A DNA stretch of 39,247 bases from an uncultured Coriobacteriaceae bacterium (lineage in GTDB: Bacteria > Actinomycetota > Coriobacteriia > Coriobacteriales > Eggerthellaceae), in the NCBI GenBank assembly GCA_900550385.1, contig URRZ01000008.1, positions 1 to 39,247 of the forward strand. The letters run 5' to 3'. This document shows positions 10,301 through 18,536 of this stretch, piece by piece (the stretch's first letter is position 1; each line of letters opens with the position of its first letter). The position numbers were made by a program, and so were the translations under genes. Under the pieces are notes generated by a model. That model was not told the origin of the DNA and did not search any database. It was given only the letters and a program-made list of their open reading frames with translations.

Positions 10301-11175
10301 TTTCCGATGCCGGGGGAGAGGGCGTCCTGTTCCGCTATACGGCGCAAGGGGCGTGGGAGCCTTTGGGATACGGCACCTCCGTCAGCTGGCAGACGCCCGG
10401 CTTCGGCACGTTGGGCAGCGACGGCGAGGCGTTGTACCTGTTCGGCGGCGTGATGGGCGATATGGCCCAAGGCGCGGTGCAGGAGCACTCCGATATCTTC
10501 CGCCTCGATGCCGACGCGCAGTCGATGACCCCCATCGGTCAGCTGGCGACGGCGCGCATCCGTCCGCAGGTGTCGTATGGCAACGGCGCCTTCGTGGTGT
10601 CGGGGGGCATCGGCATCTCCATGGCCATCCAGATGGGAGGCCTTGCCGGCGCAGAGATGGTGACCTGGGGCACCGACCAGGATGGCCCGGCGCTTCTGGG
10701 CTCGTCGCTGGACCTTGCGCAGTTCTCCACGCAGACGGGCCAGCTCTCCTATGCGTCGGGCGCGACGGCGGACGGGTTCATGCTCGCCGGCGCCGCGAAC
10801 GATGCGAACACGGCCGACACCTACGAGCTGGGGCTCGACGGGTCGCTTTCCGCCTACGGCAAGCGCGCATCCGAGCAGACGCTCTTGGCGCCGGCGGCGA
10901 CTGCCTACGATGGCTGGTTCTATGTGCTGGCCGCCTCGGAGAACGAGCCGTACCGCGTGTTCAGCGCCACGAGGGCGGACACGGCGCCGCAGCCGGGCGA
11001 CTACGTTGCCCCGGATCCCGGCCCCGACCCCGATCCTGAGGGCGGGAACGAGGACCAGAGCCTGAGGAAGCTTGCCACGACGGGCGATCCGCACGGCGTG
11101 GTATGGGCGCTGGGCGCCATCGGCGTTGCGGGCGGGGCGGCTGCCCTCGTCGCGGCGCGCCGACGCGTCCGGTAG
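7312..11175 (+). CDS. Secreted subtilisin-like (S8) serine protease with LAxTG anchor, paralog 2
   Basis: A 1,287-aa paralog of the preceding protease with the same architecture throughout. The ATG at 7312 has a GGAGG Shine-Dalgarno at 7301-7305 and begins a signal peptide (MLRKLVSVLSAVVLACG, cleavage near AMA). The propeptide block GRLVLVRDDSKT is nearly identical to that of paralog 1. A long Gly/Asp/Ser-rich linker (roughly residues 170-245) is more repetitive than in paralog 1. The catalytic triad is D303 (VIDSGVD), H353 (YHGTHVAG) and S753 (GTSMATPA). A jelly-roll-like insertion before Ser753 and a kelch-like C-terminal region (YLFGGVM, FVVSGGI) are present. The anchor is LATTGD (L1254), a hydrophobic stretch and a basic tail. 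The two genes share a 24-nt identical stretch at the start of the propeptide (near 3467 and 7430), showing tandem duplication. A TAGAAT box at 7241-7246 is a possible -10. Confidence 0.9.
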   Translation: MLRKLVSVLSAVVLACGLMPVTAMAEESTEDASSLQLEAGTYVEHEAIAYVVDDAADGIAPFSLGGDILSGSQDLMTVDVSTAEEALGVDADGADADEAAAVSALSRTRSNAAADAAETGRLVLVRDDSKTVEELVAALEDDPRVVFAEPNYLVESEDEGDDAAAATQVPTDASGTSVDLADMDGTGDGGAEGGSADADAGSGDADGSARNGDGGSDDGVSGTDPQTGSGMDAGSGSDADAAFGQDPSASVEDLTSLQWGFSNDGSMDGISPDEAVDMGYDNWNDAEAAEVASLEDVVVAVIDSGVDASNPDLASVMWDDGDTIDALVKLGGDEHGLSTASGTTSTTGLVNYHGTHVAGIIAANWDNRGISGMAPNVQIMSLRHSDTLSSLLACLNYAKVACDEGVNVRVANNSWGLGQCASRSIDLAVTELGERGVASVFGSGNSTADNDAASSLSTTLADNPYVVVVDAIEPSGEVAGYSQYGQTTTDVMAPGSVILSTWATGESNGQGSAEGQKYLGEADSDPVLYESFDGKSAFDDAVTLGGGTKPVQGEQALSFFAYGRSGVGEPVGEAKEGASFEGAAAYVIPYDPPSGSFSQTVVTNAVDLAQVAGKPRYLSMRYSFRDAEGLQDGQLPYDQVAVAVKLNQDSGYTWAQLTTQGASGVVDWQGSYYDLGGTAIAVDGNDQQTRIQLTADMIDWENFQLQITFVVVPVSTTGGVWTSEQTPVPCTILLDSIGLGSDMVPYQYDQGTSMATPAVTGAAAIIAGEGKADVEGDAAKSAEKLAALVRGAAQPDERYEGLCSTGGYATVDGAKNPGPAITKVVDEGETIEVQGYFMSKNAQVQLDGMSAQVTSWVDLGDGKAELTVAKPDAFAGGQVTVLVTEDGKQSNQRADLGQSTSATYYDQTSLPVPTELSEWGAWQLVGFNGDLYCLPRTTMVESNDDRFEFMLRYDPATQEWARVELPSADALVQAGLASASVVDVTATTFDGDLVAMLSDAGGEGVLFRYTAQGAWEPLGYGTSVSWQTPGFGTLGSDGEALYLFGGVMGDMAQGAVQEHSDIFRLDADAQSMTPIGQLATARIRPQVSYGNGAFVVSGGIGISMAIQMGGLAGAEMVTWGTDQDGPALLGSSLDLAQFSTQTGQLSYASGATADGFMLAGAANDANTADTYELGLDGSLSAYGKRASEQTLLAPAATAYDGWFYVLAASENEPYRVFSATRADTAPQPGDYVAPDPGPDPDPEGGNEDQSLRKLATTGDPHGVVWALGAIGVAGGAAALVAARRRVR

Positions 11176-11297
11176 CGCGGCGCGGCAGGCGCTCCCGGCA
11201 ACTGAGGCGGTTGCCGGCAAGACGGGAAAGGGGCTTGCGGGCTTTCTTTCCCGTTTTCGCATGGGAGGCGAAATGCGAGAAAGGCAGGAGCGATCCG

Positions 11298-13604
11298 GTG
11301 GGCAGGGCACGAACGACGAAGGCGGCAAGGGAGCCGAAGCAGAGCAAGGCGGCGTGCGTTTCGAGGGCGATTCTCGCGACGTTGCTGGCTGCGGCCTCGG
11401 TCCCGGTTGGCGGGCTCGCCGCTTTTGCGGAGCCTTCTGAGGACGCGTCCTACAGCGAGGCGGTCGAGCGGCTCGCCGATCAGCTTCAAGCTGCGTCCGA
11501 TCTCGACGATTCGCTTACCTATGTGAACGAGAACGGCTATGAGGTGCGCTTGGATGGCGACGATGCCGCCCTGCAGGATGATGCGGCGCAAGAGGCGGCT
11601 CGGCAGAGCCTTCCTGAAAGCTACATCGCCCCCTACACCTCGGTGAAGGATCAAGGCGTGCTTGAATCGTGCTGGGCGTTTTCCGCCATCGCATCGCTCG
11701 AATCGGCGTATTTGAAGCAGCGGGGCATGGACGAGCAGGGCACGGATGCCGTCGATTTCTCCGAAGCCCAGGCGGTGTACGGCACCTTCAACGGGAAAAC
11801 GGGCGACGGCACGGTCTCGGGCGCGGAGCTGACGGACTCCGACAACGACCATCTTGTCGCAAGCGATGGGATCTACGGGTTCGGTACTCCCCTGAACTGG
11901 CTCTACGTTGCCGGCACGCTGGCTGCGGGACGTGGGGTGTCCTATGAAGGAGATATCCCGCTTTCCGTTCCGGAGGAGTTCTGGGAGCTGCGGGAGTGCG
12001 TAGATGAAATGGCGCAGGCGGCGGCGGCTTCCTATGATCTGACGCGTGTGCGCCTCGATTCCGTCGAGAAGGCTTCCGAGGTCGTCACGACCCGTGCGAG
12101 CGGGTTCAACATCGAGCGAATATGGAATGAGTCGGCGCTTGCGGAGGTCAAGCAGCTGCTCTTCGACAAGGGCGCGTTGAGCGTTCTGTGCTACCTGAGC
12201 TCCGACCCCTCTTCTCCCTACTACCATCAGGCGTCCGATGCCTCCGGCTTGTCGGATGCCGCCTCGTCGGGGGAGGCTTTATCTGGCGACGAATCGCCGA
12301 ATGCCGCGGCGGATGTTCGGGAGTACTCGCCGAACTACTGGGTTTTCGATGCCGACAGCCCAGGCGGTTCCGGCGATGCGCTCGATACCAACCACGTGGT
12401 GACCATCGTGGGATGGGATGACGCCTGCTCACGCTGGAACTTCGCCACGCCGCTGGTTGCCGAGGACGGATCGCAGCGAGCCTACGATCCCGACATCGCC
12501 GAGGTGGCGGAGGGTTCTGACGGCATGCTCTACATCGTGCCTTTGATCGACGGCGCCTGGGTGGTCAAGAACTCTTGGGGCACCGGCGGGCTGTCCGAGG
12601 ACGGAACCGTGCAGACCGTTATGGGCGAGGAGGGGATGTTCTACCTCTCGTACTGCGAGAAGACGATGGCCAACCCCGCAGCGTTCGTTCCCGACTCCGG
12701 CGAAAGCGGCAGTTCGTATGCCATCGTGCAGCAGTACGATGGCATGTCGCCGGATACGCTGGGGCTCCAAGGCGATGCGAAGGATTGCGCGAACGTGTTC
12801 GCGGCGGAGGAGGACCAGCGTATCGAGGCGGTGGGCGCGTGGGTGATGCAGGAGAACATGCGGGTGTCTGTGCGCGTGTACACCGATCTTGCCGACCCGG
12901 CGGATCCGGAAAGCGGGACGCTTGCCTCCGAGCGCACCGGGCTGTATCCGAACGAGGGCTGGTACACCATCGAGCTGGACGAGCCGGTGCCGGTGGATGA
13001 GGGCGGAACGTACAGCGTGGTGATGACGTTCGAGGTGGAGGCGTCGGACGGGTCGCTGTGGTACTACCTGCCGGTGGAGCACGCCTCCTATCGGTATCCT
13101 TCGCAGGGGTACCGCGGGACGGGCGAGAGCTTCATGGAAAGCCGGGATGCCGAGGGCAACGTCGAGTGGGTGGATACCCGGGACGTGTCGGTTTCGTGGG
13201 GAGACTGGGTGGGCAACGTGTGCATCAAGGCATTCGCCAATCCTGCGGACAGCGGCGATTCCGGTGACGGTGGGGATGAGGACGGAGGCGGGTCCGGAGA
13301 TTCGGGCGCTGCGGGCGCGGGCGATGGGGCGGGAGACAGCGCGGGCGATCCCGGCGGCTCCGGCGAGCCGGGAGGGTCGAAGGACGGCGCTGGCGTGTCC
13401 CCGCTTGCCGGCACGGGGGATGCGGCCCATCCGTTCGCTGTGCTTGCAGCGACCGCTTGCGCTGCTGCGGCGGCGATGGGCGCGGCGGCATTCGCGCGCA
13501 TTGCACCGGAGCCTGCCGGCGATCGCACCCGGCGATCGGGCTGCCGCATCGGGCTGGCTGACGATGGCGGCGCCGAGCAGGCGGAAAGCCGTGGCGGGCG
13601 ATAG
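11298..13604 (+). CDS. Secreted papain-family (C1) cysteine peptidase with LAxTG-type anchor
   Basis: A 768-aa surface cysteine protease. The GTG at 11298 is chosen: AGGCAGGAG lies 7 nt upstream and the codons that follow give a basic, hydrophobic signal peptide ending GLAAFAEP. The catalytic domain carries Q119 (VKDQG, oxyanion hole), C125 (ESCWAFSA), H366 (TNHVVTIVGWDD) and N425 (KNSWGTGG), so the papain active site is complete, although the usual Gly before SCW is Glu. The region after residue 470 resembles the lectin-like domain that follows C1 domains in gut Firmicutes and Actinobacteria surface proteases. A Gly/Asp/Ser-rich spacer leads to LAGTGD (L703), a hydrophobic Ala-rich helix and an unusually long, hydrophilic, partly basic tail of about 40 residues. 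It follows the two subtilisins on the same strand with a 122-nt gap, so the three may be co-expressed or act on the same host or cell-wall proteins. Confidence 0.88.
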   Translation: MGRARTTKAAREPKQSKAACVSRAILATLLAAASVPVGGLAAFAEPSEDASYSEAVERLADQLQAASDLDDSLTYVNENGYEVRLDGDDAALQDDAAQEAARQSLPESYIAPYTSVKDQGVLESCWAFSAIASLESAYLKQRGMDEQGTDAVDFSEAQAVYGTFNGKTGDGTVSGAELTDSDNDHLVASDGIYGFGTPLNWLYVAGTLAAGRGVSYEGDIPLSVPEEFWELRECVDEMAQAAAASYDLTRVRLDSVEKASEVVTTRASGFNIERIWNESALAEVKQLLFDKGALSVLCYLSSDPSSPYYHQASDASGLSDAASSGEALSGDESPNAAADVREYSPNYWVFDADSPGGSGDALDTNHVVTIVGWDDACSRWNFATPLVAEDGSQRAYDPDIAEVAEGSDGMLYIVPLIDGAWVVKNSWGTGGLSEDGTVQTVMGEEGMFYLSYCEKTMANPAAFVPDSGESGSSYAIVQQYDGMSPDTLGLQGDAKDCANVFAAEEDQRIEAVGAWVMQENMRVSVRVYTDLADPADPESGTLASERTGLYPNEGWYTIELDEPVPVDEGGTYSVVMTFEVEASDGSLWYYLPVEHASYRYPSQGYRGTGESFMESRDAEGNVEWVDTRDVSVSWGDWVGNVCIKAFANPADSGDSGDGGDEDGGGSGDSGAAGAGDGAGDSAGDPGGSGEPGGSKDGAGVSPLAGTGDAAHPFAVLAATACAAAAAMGAAAFARIAPEPAGDRTRRSGCRIGLADDGGAEQAESRGGR

Positions 13605-13649
13605 GAAACGGTGCGCCAGCTGTGGCAGGGCACGGAGGGGGAAGATGCC

Positions 13650-16349
13650 ATGGCGTCTGAAAGAAGAGGGGCGAGTCAGCCCAGCTTCATGCAGGTGCGC
13701 GGGGCGCGCGTGCACAATCTGAAGAACGTGAACGTCGACATCCCGCTGGGGAAGCTGGTGGGGATCGCCGGCGTGTCGGGCTCGGGGAAAAGCTCGCTGG
13801 CACTCGGCGTGCTGTATGCCGAGGGCAGCCGCCGATACCTGGATGCGCTGTCCACGTACACGCGTCGACGCATCTCGCAGGCAGCGCGTGCATCGGTGGA
13901 CGAGGTGCTGCACGTTCCTGCCGCGCTTGCGCTGCGGCAGCGTCCGGGCGTCCCCAGCGTGCACTCCACGTTCGGCACCTCCACTGAGCTGCTGAACTAC
14001 CTGCGGCTTCTGTTCTCGCGCGTGGGCAGCCATGTGTGCCCCAACGGCCATCGTGTGCCTCCTTCGCCCAACGTGGCGTTGGAGCTTCCCCTTGTCTGCC
14101 CCGTATGCGGTGCGGAGTTTTTCGGCCCAGGGGCGGAGGATCTCGCCTTCAACAGCGGCGGCGCCTGTGCGACCTGCGGCGGCACGGGCATCGTGCGCAC
14201 GGTCGACGAGTCGTCGCTGGTGCCTGACGAATCGCTTTCCATCGACGAGGGCGCCGTGCTGCCATGGGGCACGCTGATGTGGGACCTTATGAAGCAGGTG
14301 TGCGGAGCGATGGGGGTGCGCACCGACGTGCCGTTCCGCGAGCTTTCGCCCGAAGAGCGCGAGATCGTGTTCCATGGCCCCATGGAAAAGAAGCACATCC
14401 TGTACAAGGCGAAGAAGGGCGAGAATTTCGCCGAACTCGATTTCACCTATTACAGTGCCGTGAACACAGTGAAAAACGCGCTGTCGAAGGTGAAGGACGA
14501 GAATGGCCTGGCACGCGTGGCGCGGTTCCTTAAGGAAGGGGAGTGCCCCGATTGCTGCGGGTCCCGCTTGTCCGCGGCCGCCCGCGCGCCGCGCATCGGC
14601 GGCATGGACCTTGCCGATGCAACTGCGCTCACGCTCGACGAGCTGGCGCAGTGGGCGCCGTCGGTCCCCGCCAGGGTGCCCGAAGGCGAGGTGCGTGCCA
14701 TGGCCCAGGCGATCGTCGCCGAGATGGCGGAGCCGATCGCACGGCTGCAACAGCTGGGCGTGGGCTACCTGGCGCTCGACCGCGCCAGCTCGACGCTTTC
14801 GACGGGCGAGCGGCAGCGCGTGCAGCTTGCGCGCGCAGTGCGCAACCGCACGACGGGCGTGCTGTACGTGCTGGACGAGCCGTCGATCGGCCTGCACCCT
14901 TCGAACGTCGAAGGGCTGTTGGGCGTGATGGACGATTTACTGGCGGACGGCAACTCCGTGGTGATGGTCGATCACGACGTGCGCGCACTGCGCCATGCCG
15001 AGCACCTCGTCGAGCTGGGCGCCGCCTCCGGAGCCGACGGCGGGCGCATCATCGCCCAAGGCAGCGTGGCCGAGGTGGCGGCGAACCCAGAATCGCGCAT
15101 CGGACCGTTCCTGAGCGGCGTGCGCAAGGTGCGCGTGAGGGCGCGCGCATCCGAAAGCGAGCTGTTCGAGCGCGGCGCGATCCATATGGAGACGGGCGCG
15201 ATCCATACCGTGAAGCCCCTTTCGGTCGACGTCCCGCGCGGACGCTTGACGGTAGTGACCGGCGTGTCGGGTTCGGGCAAGACGACGCTGGTGCTCGAGA
15301 GCCTGATGCCGGCGCTTGCGGCGCGGGCTGCGGAGCGTGCCGGCGATGAGCCGCGCTCCGGCTCCGAAGAGGCGGCGGAGCCCGCCCGATCGCTTCCGTC
15401 GCACGTGCGCAAGATCGAGGCGGAGGGCATCCGCCGCGCCAACCTGATAGATGCGAACCCCATCGGCGTGAACGTGCGCTCGACGGTTGCGACGTATTCG
15501 GGCGTGATGGACGACCTCCGCCGCGCGTTTGCGGCGATGCCCGAGGCGAAAGGGCGCGGGCTCAAGGCGGGAGCGTTCTCGTACAACACGGGATCGTTGC
15601 GCTGCCCCACGTGCGACGGGACGGGGCAGGTGTCGCTTGACGTGCAGTTTCTTCCCGATGTCGACATCCCGTGCCCGGACTGCGGCGGGTCCCGCTACAG
15701 CAGGGATGCGTATGCCATCGCCTTGCAGGTTCTGCCGGAGCGGGGCGTTGATCTGGGCGCCGCAAGGGACGGCGCGGACTCGTGCGACGGCTGCGAGGAA
15801 AGCCGGAGCCGGGCTGGCGAAGGGGAAGGCCGCTCGATCGATGCGCTTCCCTTGCCGGACGTGCTTGCGCTTACGGTCAGCCAGGCGCTCGAGCGGCTCG
15901 TCCCGCAAGGCGCCGGCATCAATCGCGTGCGCGCCAAGCTGCAGGTACTGCGCGATCTGGGGCTTGGCTATCTGACGCTGGGCGAGGCGACGCCGGCTCT
16001 TTCCGGCGGCGAAGCGCAGCGTCTCAAGCTCGCAAGCGAGCTTACCCGCAAGCAGGACGATGCGCTGTTCGCATTCGACGAGCCCACCATCGGACTGCAT
16101 CCGCTTGACGTGGAGACGCTGCTCGGCGTGCTGCAGCGCCTCTTGGACAACGGCGCCACGGTGGTGGTGATAGAGCACGATCTGGATATGATCGCCAATG
16201 CTGACTACGTGATCGACATGGGTCCGGGCGGCGGCGAGGGCGGCGGGCGCATCGTGGCGGCGGGCACCCCGGAGCAGGTGGCTGCCTGTCCCGAAAGCGC
16301 CACCGGCCGCTACATCGCCGAGGAGCTTGCGGAGCTACCGAAGAGCTGA
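13650..16349 (+). CDS. UvrA-family ABC ATPase (UvrA2-like, no recognisable UvrB-binding domain)
   Basis: An 899-aa duplicated ABC ATPase of the UvrA family. The ATG at 13650 has GGAGGGG 9 nt upstream; a GTG at 13611 is in frame but has a poorer ribosome site. Each half has a Walker A (GVSGSGKSS near the N-terminus, GVSGSGKTT near residue 540). Signatures are STGERQRVQLA and SGGEAQRLKLA; Walker B motifs are LDEPSIGLHP and FDEPTIGLHP. Zinc-finger Cys pairs are CPVCG/CATCGG and CPTCDGTG/CPDCGG. Between the first Walker A and the first zinc module the sequence is short and I cannot find the block that binds UvrB in canonical UvrA. This fits the class II (UvrA2, DrrC-like) group, linked in some species to DNA-damage or drug tolerance, rather than housekeeping uvrA. 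The first-half signature LSTGE deviates from the usual LSGGE. It follows the papain gene closely (45 nt) and may be co-transcribed. A separate housekeeping uvrA is expected elsewhere. Confidence 0.82.
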   Translation: MASERRGASQPSFMQVRGARVHNLKNVNVDIPLGKLVGIAGVSGSGKSSLALGVLYAEGSRRYLDALSTYTRRRISQAARASVDEVLHVPAALALRQRPGVPSVHSTFGTSTELLNYLRLLFSRVGSHVCPNGHRVPPSPNVALELPLVCPVCGAEFFGPGAEDLAFNSGGACATCGGTGIVRTVDESSLVPDESLSIDEGAVLPWGTLMWDLMKQVCGAMGVRTDVPFRELSPEEREIVFHGPMEKKHILYKAKKGENFAELDFTYYSAVNTVKNALSKVKDENGLARVARFLKEGECPDCCGSRLSAAARAPRIGGMDLADATALTLDELAQWAPSVPARVPEGEVRAMAQAIVAEMAEPIARLQQLGVGYLALDRASSTLSTGERQRVQLARAVRNRTTGVLYVLDEPSIGLHPSNVEGLLGVMDDLLADGNSVVMVDHDVRALRHAEHLVELGAASGADGGRIIAQGSVAEVAANPESRIGPFLSGVRKVRVRARASESELFERGAIHMETGAIHTVKPLSVDVPRGRLTVVTGVSGSGKTTLVLESLMPALAARAAERAGDEPRSGSEEAAEPARSLPSHVRKIEAEGIRRANLIDANPIGVNVRSTVATYSGVMDDLRRAFAAMPEAKGRGLKAGAFSYNTGSLRCPTCDGTGQVSLDVQFLPDVDIPCPDCGGSRYSRDAYAIALQVLPERGVDLGAARDGADSCDGCEESRSRAGEGEGRSIDALPLPDVLALTVSQALERLVPQGAGINRVRAKLQVLRDLGLGYLTLGEATPALSGGEAQRLKLASELTRKQDDALFAFDEPTIGLHPLDVETLLGVLQRLLDNGATVVVIEHDLDMIANADYVIDMGPGGGEGGGRIVAAGTPEQVAACPESATGRYIAEELAELPKS

Positions 16350-16427
16350 CGAGGCAGCGACGGCGGATGCGGCGCGAACGCCGATGCGCCGAAAACCGAG
16401 CGCGTTGCGGAGAGCATGCGCCCGGCG

Positions 16428-18536
16428 CTATTCGGCGTATTTCTCCATCAGGCTCCCGCCGCAGGAGCTGCCGCATCCGGCGGCGCAGCTGTAGCAGATC
16501 GGGTTGACGGCGATGCGGCGCCACGGCAGGGGATGCGTGCTCAGGTCGCGCACGGTGAGCGCGCGGTCTTCCTCGCCCTCGACAGCCGAACCGTTCTCGT
16601 CGACCAGCGCGGATTTCCGGATAGGCAGTCCCAGCACGTGATTTGCTTCGCAGTCGTACAGGCGTCCGTCCCAGTCGACGTTCACCTGGCTGCGGCACAT
16701 GATGCGCGCCACCACGGCGCCGTTGTAGTTGTCAGTTAGCAGTTTCAGGTAGCGATCGAACTTGCCTTCGTATTTCAGCTGTTTGGCGAAGCGCCCCAGC
16801 GCGTAGTTATTGAAGGCGTACAGGTTGTCGAAGACCACGCCCTGCTCGCGCTTCAGCTCGTAGGCGTAGTAGTCCTCCAGTTCGTGCTGGTCGGGCGGCA
16901 GGAAGGGCCCGGAGACGTTGTAGGCGAGGTCGAGTTTCAGTTCGGGGTCGGTGCCGTAGCCCAGCTCGTTCAGCGCGCGGATCTGCTTGACGATGCGCTC
17001 GAACACGTTGCGCCCGCGCTGCAGATCGCAGCCCTTGCCGTTGAAATAGGGCAGCGACGTGACCACGTGCACCTTGTTTTGAGCGTACACCTTGGCGAAG
17101 TGCGCGTAGTCCGGGTCGTCCAAGATGGCCAGGTTGCTGCGGACGATCACCTCGTCGGCGATCTTGGCCGCCTCCTCGATGAACCATTCGAGGTCGGGGT
17201 TCATCTCGGGGGAGCCGCCGGTGATGTCCATGGTTTTGTAGCCGCCCGCCGCGAACGCCGCCAGCACGTCCTCCATGGTCTCGCGCGGCATGGTCTCGGT
17301 GCGCGCGGGTCCGCATTCCAGGTAGCAATGCGTGCAGGCCAGGTTGCAGCGGTAGCACACGTTCACCTGCATGGTGGACAGCGCGGGCGCGGTGATGAGG
17401 AAGTCCTTGTCGTGGACGCGGTCGGCGAACGCCTCGATGCCCAGCTTCTCGCAGGCGCCTTCCAGCTCGCGCAGCCCCAGGTGCGCCTTGCCCCGCATGA
17501 GGTCGAGCGCCTCCTGCGCCTGCTCGAAGCGGTAGGCGCCGTGGTGGCGCGTGCGGTCGCCGGTGATCTTGAAATGCGAGGCGTAGCGCGACGCCGCCAG
17601 CATCGACGCCATGTTGCCGCTGATGGCGGTGGGTTTCCCTTTGATGAGGCGCACCTCTTCGGTGAGGTCGAAGTAGCGCTTGTTCTCGGGCATGGTGCCC
17701 AGGTAGGTGGCCGTCTGCCCGTAGTTCTCCTCGCGATCTTCGAGGTCGGGGCATTTGATGGCGCGCACTGTGTGGGAGGCGAAGCCGATGCAGCCCAGCT
17801 TCGTCTCGATCTGGAAGTCGCCCACGTGCAGATCGGAGGTCTCCACGTCGTAGACCGCGCCCATGCCATGCTTGGCCAGGATGCGGCGGAAGTCCTCGAT
17901 GTACAGCGCGCCCGACAGGCACTCGCCGCGCAGCACGGGGTCGTCGTAGAACTTCGGCGGCACGCGTCGGTCGGAGAAGATGTCGGAGAAATACAGCTCG
18001 CCGCCGGGCTTCAGCACGCGCGCGATCTCCTTGAACACCTGGTCCTTGAACGGCGAGAGGTTGATCACGCAGTTGGAGATGACCACGTCGACCGACTCGT
18101 CCTCGATGCCCAGCGCCTCCAGATCCTCGATGTAGCCCTGCAGGAAGGCGACGTTCGACTCCGCGAAGCCGAAGCGCTCCATCTGAGCCGCCTCATGCCG
18201 CCGCGCGAAGTCGAGCTGTTGGGTGGTCATGTCCACGCCGATCACGCGGCCGGTCGGCCCCACCAGCTTCGAGCAGATGTACACGTCGCGTCCGGTGCCG
18301 CACCCCAGATCCAGCACCGTGGCGCCTTCCAGCGCCGGCGGGATGGGCGAGCCGCATCCGTAGAAATGCGCCATGATCTCGTCGTCTATCTCGTCCATCA
18401 CGTCGATGACGTACTTCGGCGGCGCCGCCGTCGTGCAGCAGCACGCATCCGTCTTCAGATCATCCGACCCCTGCAACGTCTCCCCATAATACGCGCGAAC
18501 GATCTCGCGAATGTCTTTGCTTTCGTTGAATTCCAT
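16428..18536 (-). CDS. ArsM-type SAM methyltransferase fused to ArsS-type radical SAM protein
   Basis: A 702-aa two-enzyme fusion. Residues 1-340 form an arsenite-methyltransferase-like domain with the SAM motif VLDLGCGTGRD (74-84) and all three Cys of the As(III) site of ArsM: C61 (FYGCGSP), C156 (SNCVINL) and C206 (GECLSGAL). A CCC triplet sits at 32-34. Residues 385-702 match ArsS (arsenosugar-biosynthesis radical SAM). The cluster motif is C397-x3-C401-x2-C404 (CNLACTHC), and the C-terminus carries CYSCAAGCGSSCGG (C681, C684, C688, C692). Known ArsM methylates As(III); ArsS transfers a 5'-deoxyadenosyl group to arsenic in oxoarsenosugar synthesis. The fusion suggests methylation and adenosylation of one metalloid substrate in sequence; that is inference. 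The start ATG overlaps the upstream GTPase stop (TAATG), so translation is probably coupled. Confidence 0.85.
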   Translation of the reverse strand: MEFNESKDIREIVRAYYGETLQGSDDLKTDACCCTTAAPPKYVIDVMDEIDDEIMAHFYGCGSPIPPALEGATVLDLGCGTGRDVYICSKLVGPTGRVIGVDMTTQQLDFARRHEAAQMERFGFAESNVAFLQGYIEDLEALGIEDESVDVVISNCVINLSPFKDQVFKEIARVLKPGGELYFSDIFSDRRVPPKFYDDPVLRGECLSGALYIEDFRRILAKHGMGAVYDVETSDLHVGDFQIETKLGCIGFASHTVRAIKCPDLEDREENYGQTATYLGTMPENKRYFDLTEEVRLIKGKPTAISGNMASMLAASRYASHFKITGDRTRHHGAYRFEQAQEALDLMRGKAHLGLRELEGACEKLGIEAFADRVHDKDFLITAPALSTMQVNVCYRCNLACTHCYLECGPARTETMPRETMEDVLAAFAAGGYKTMDITGGSPEMNPDLEWFIEEAAKIADEVIVRSNLAILDDPDYAHFAKVYAQNKVHVVTSLPYFNGKGCDLQRGRNVFERIVKQIRALNELGYGTDPELKLDLAYNVSGPFLPPDQHELEDYYAYELKREQGVVFDNLYAFNNYALGRFAKQLKYEGKFDRYLKLLTDNYNGAVVARIMCRSQVNVDWDGRLYDCEANHVLGLPIRKSALVDENGSAVEGEEDRALTVRDLSTHPLPWRRIAVNPICYSCAAGCGSSCGGSLMEKYAE

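Noticed and set aside
8809..11328. Very long open frame on the minus strand opposite the second subtilisin (also at 12429-14897 and 28842-30887)
   Set aside because: Antisense open frames are expected in G+C-rich genes. The translations are Arg/His/Ala-rich without domains or ribosome sites, and the plus-strand genes are certain.
16350..16427. Bidirectional terminator between the UvrA-like and ArsM-ArsS genes
   Set aside because: Only a 5-bp stem (CGGCG-CGAA-CGCCG) is visible, with no T-tract on either side; too weak to call.
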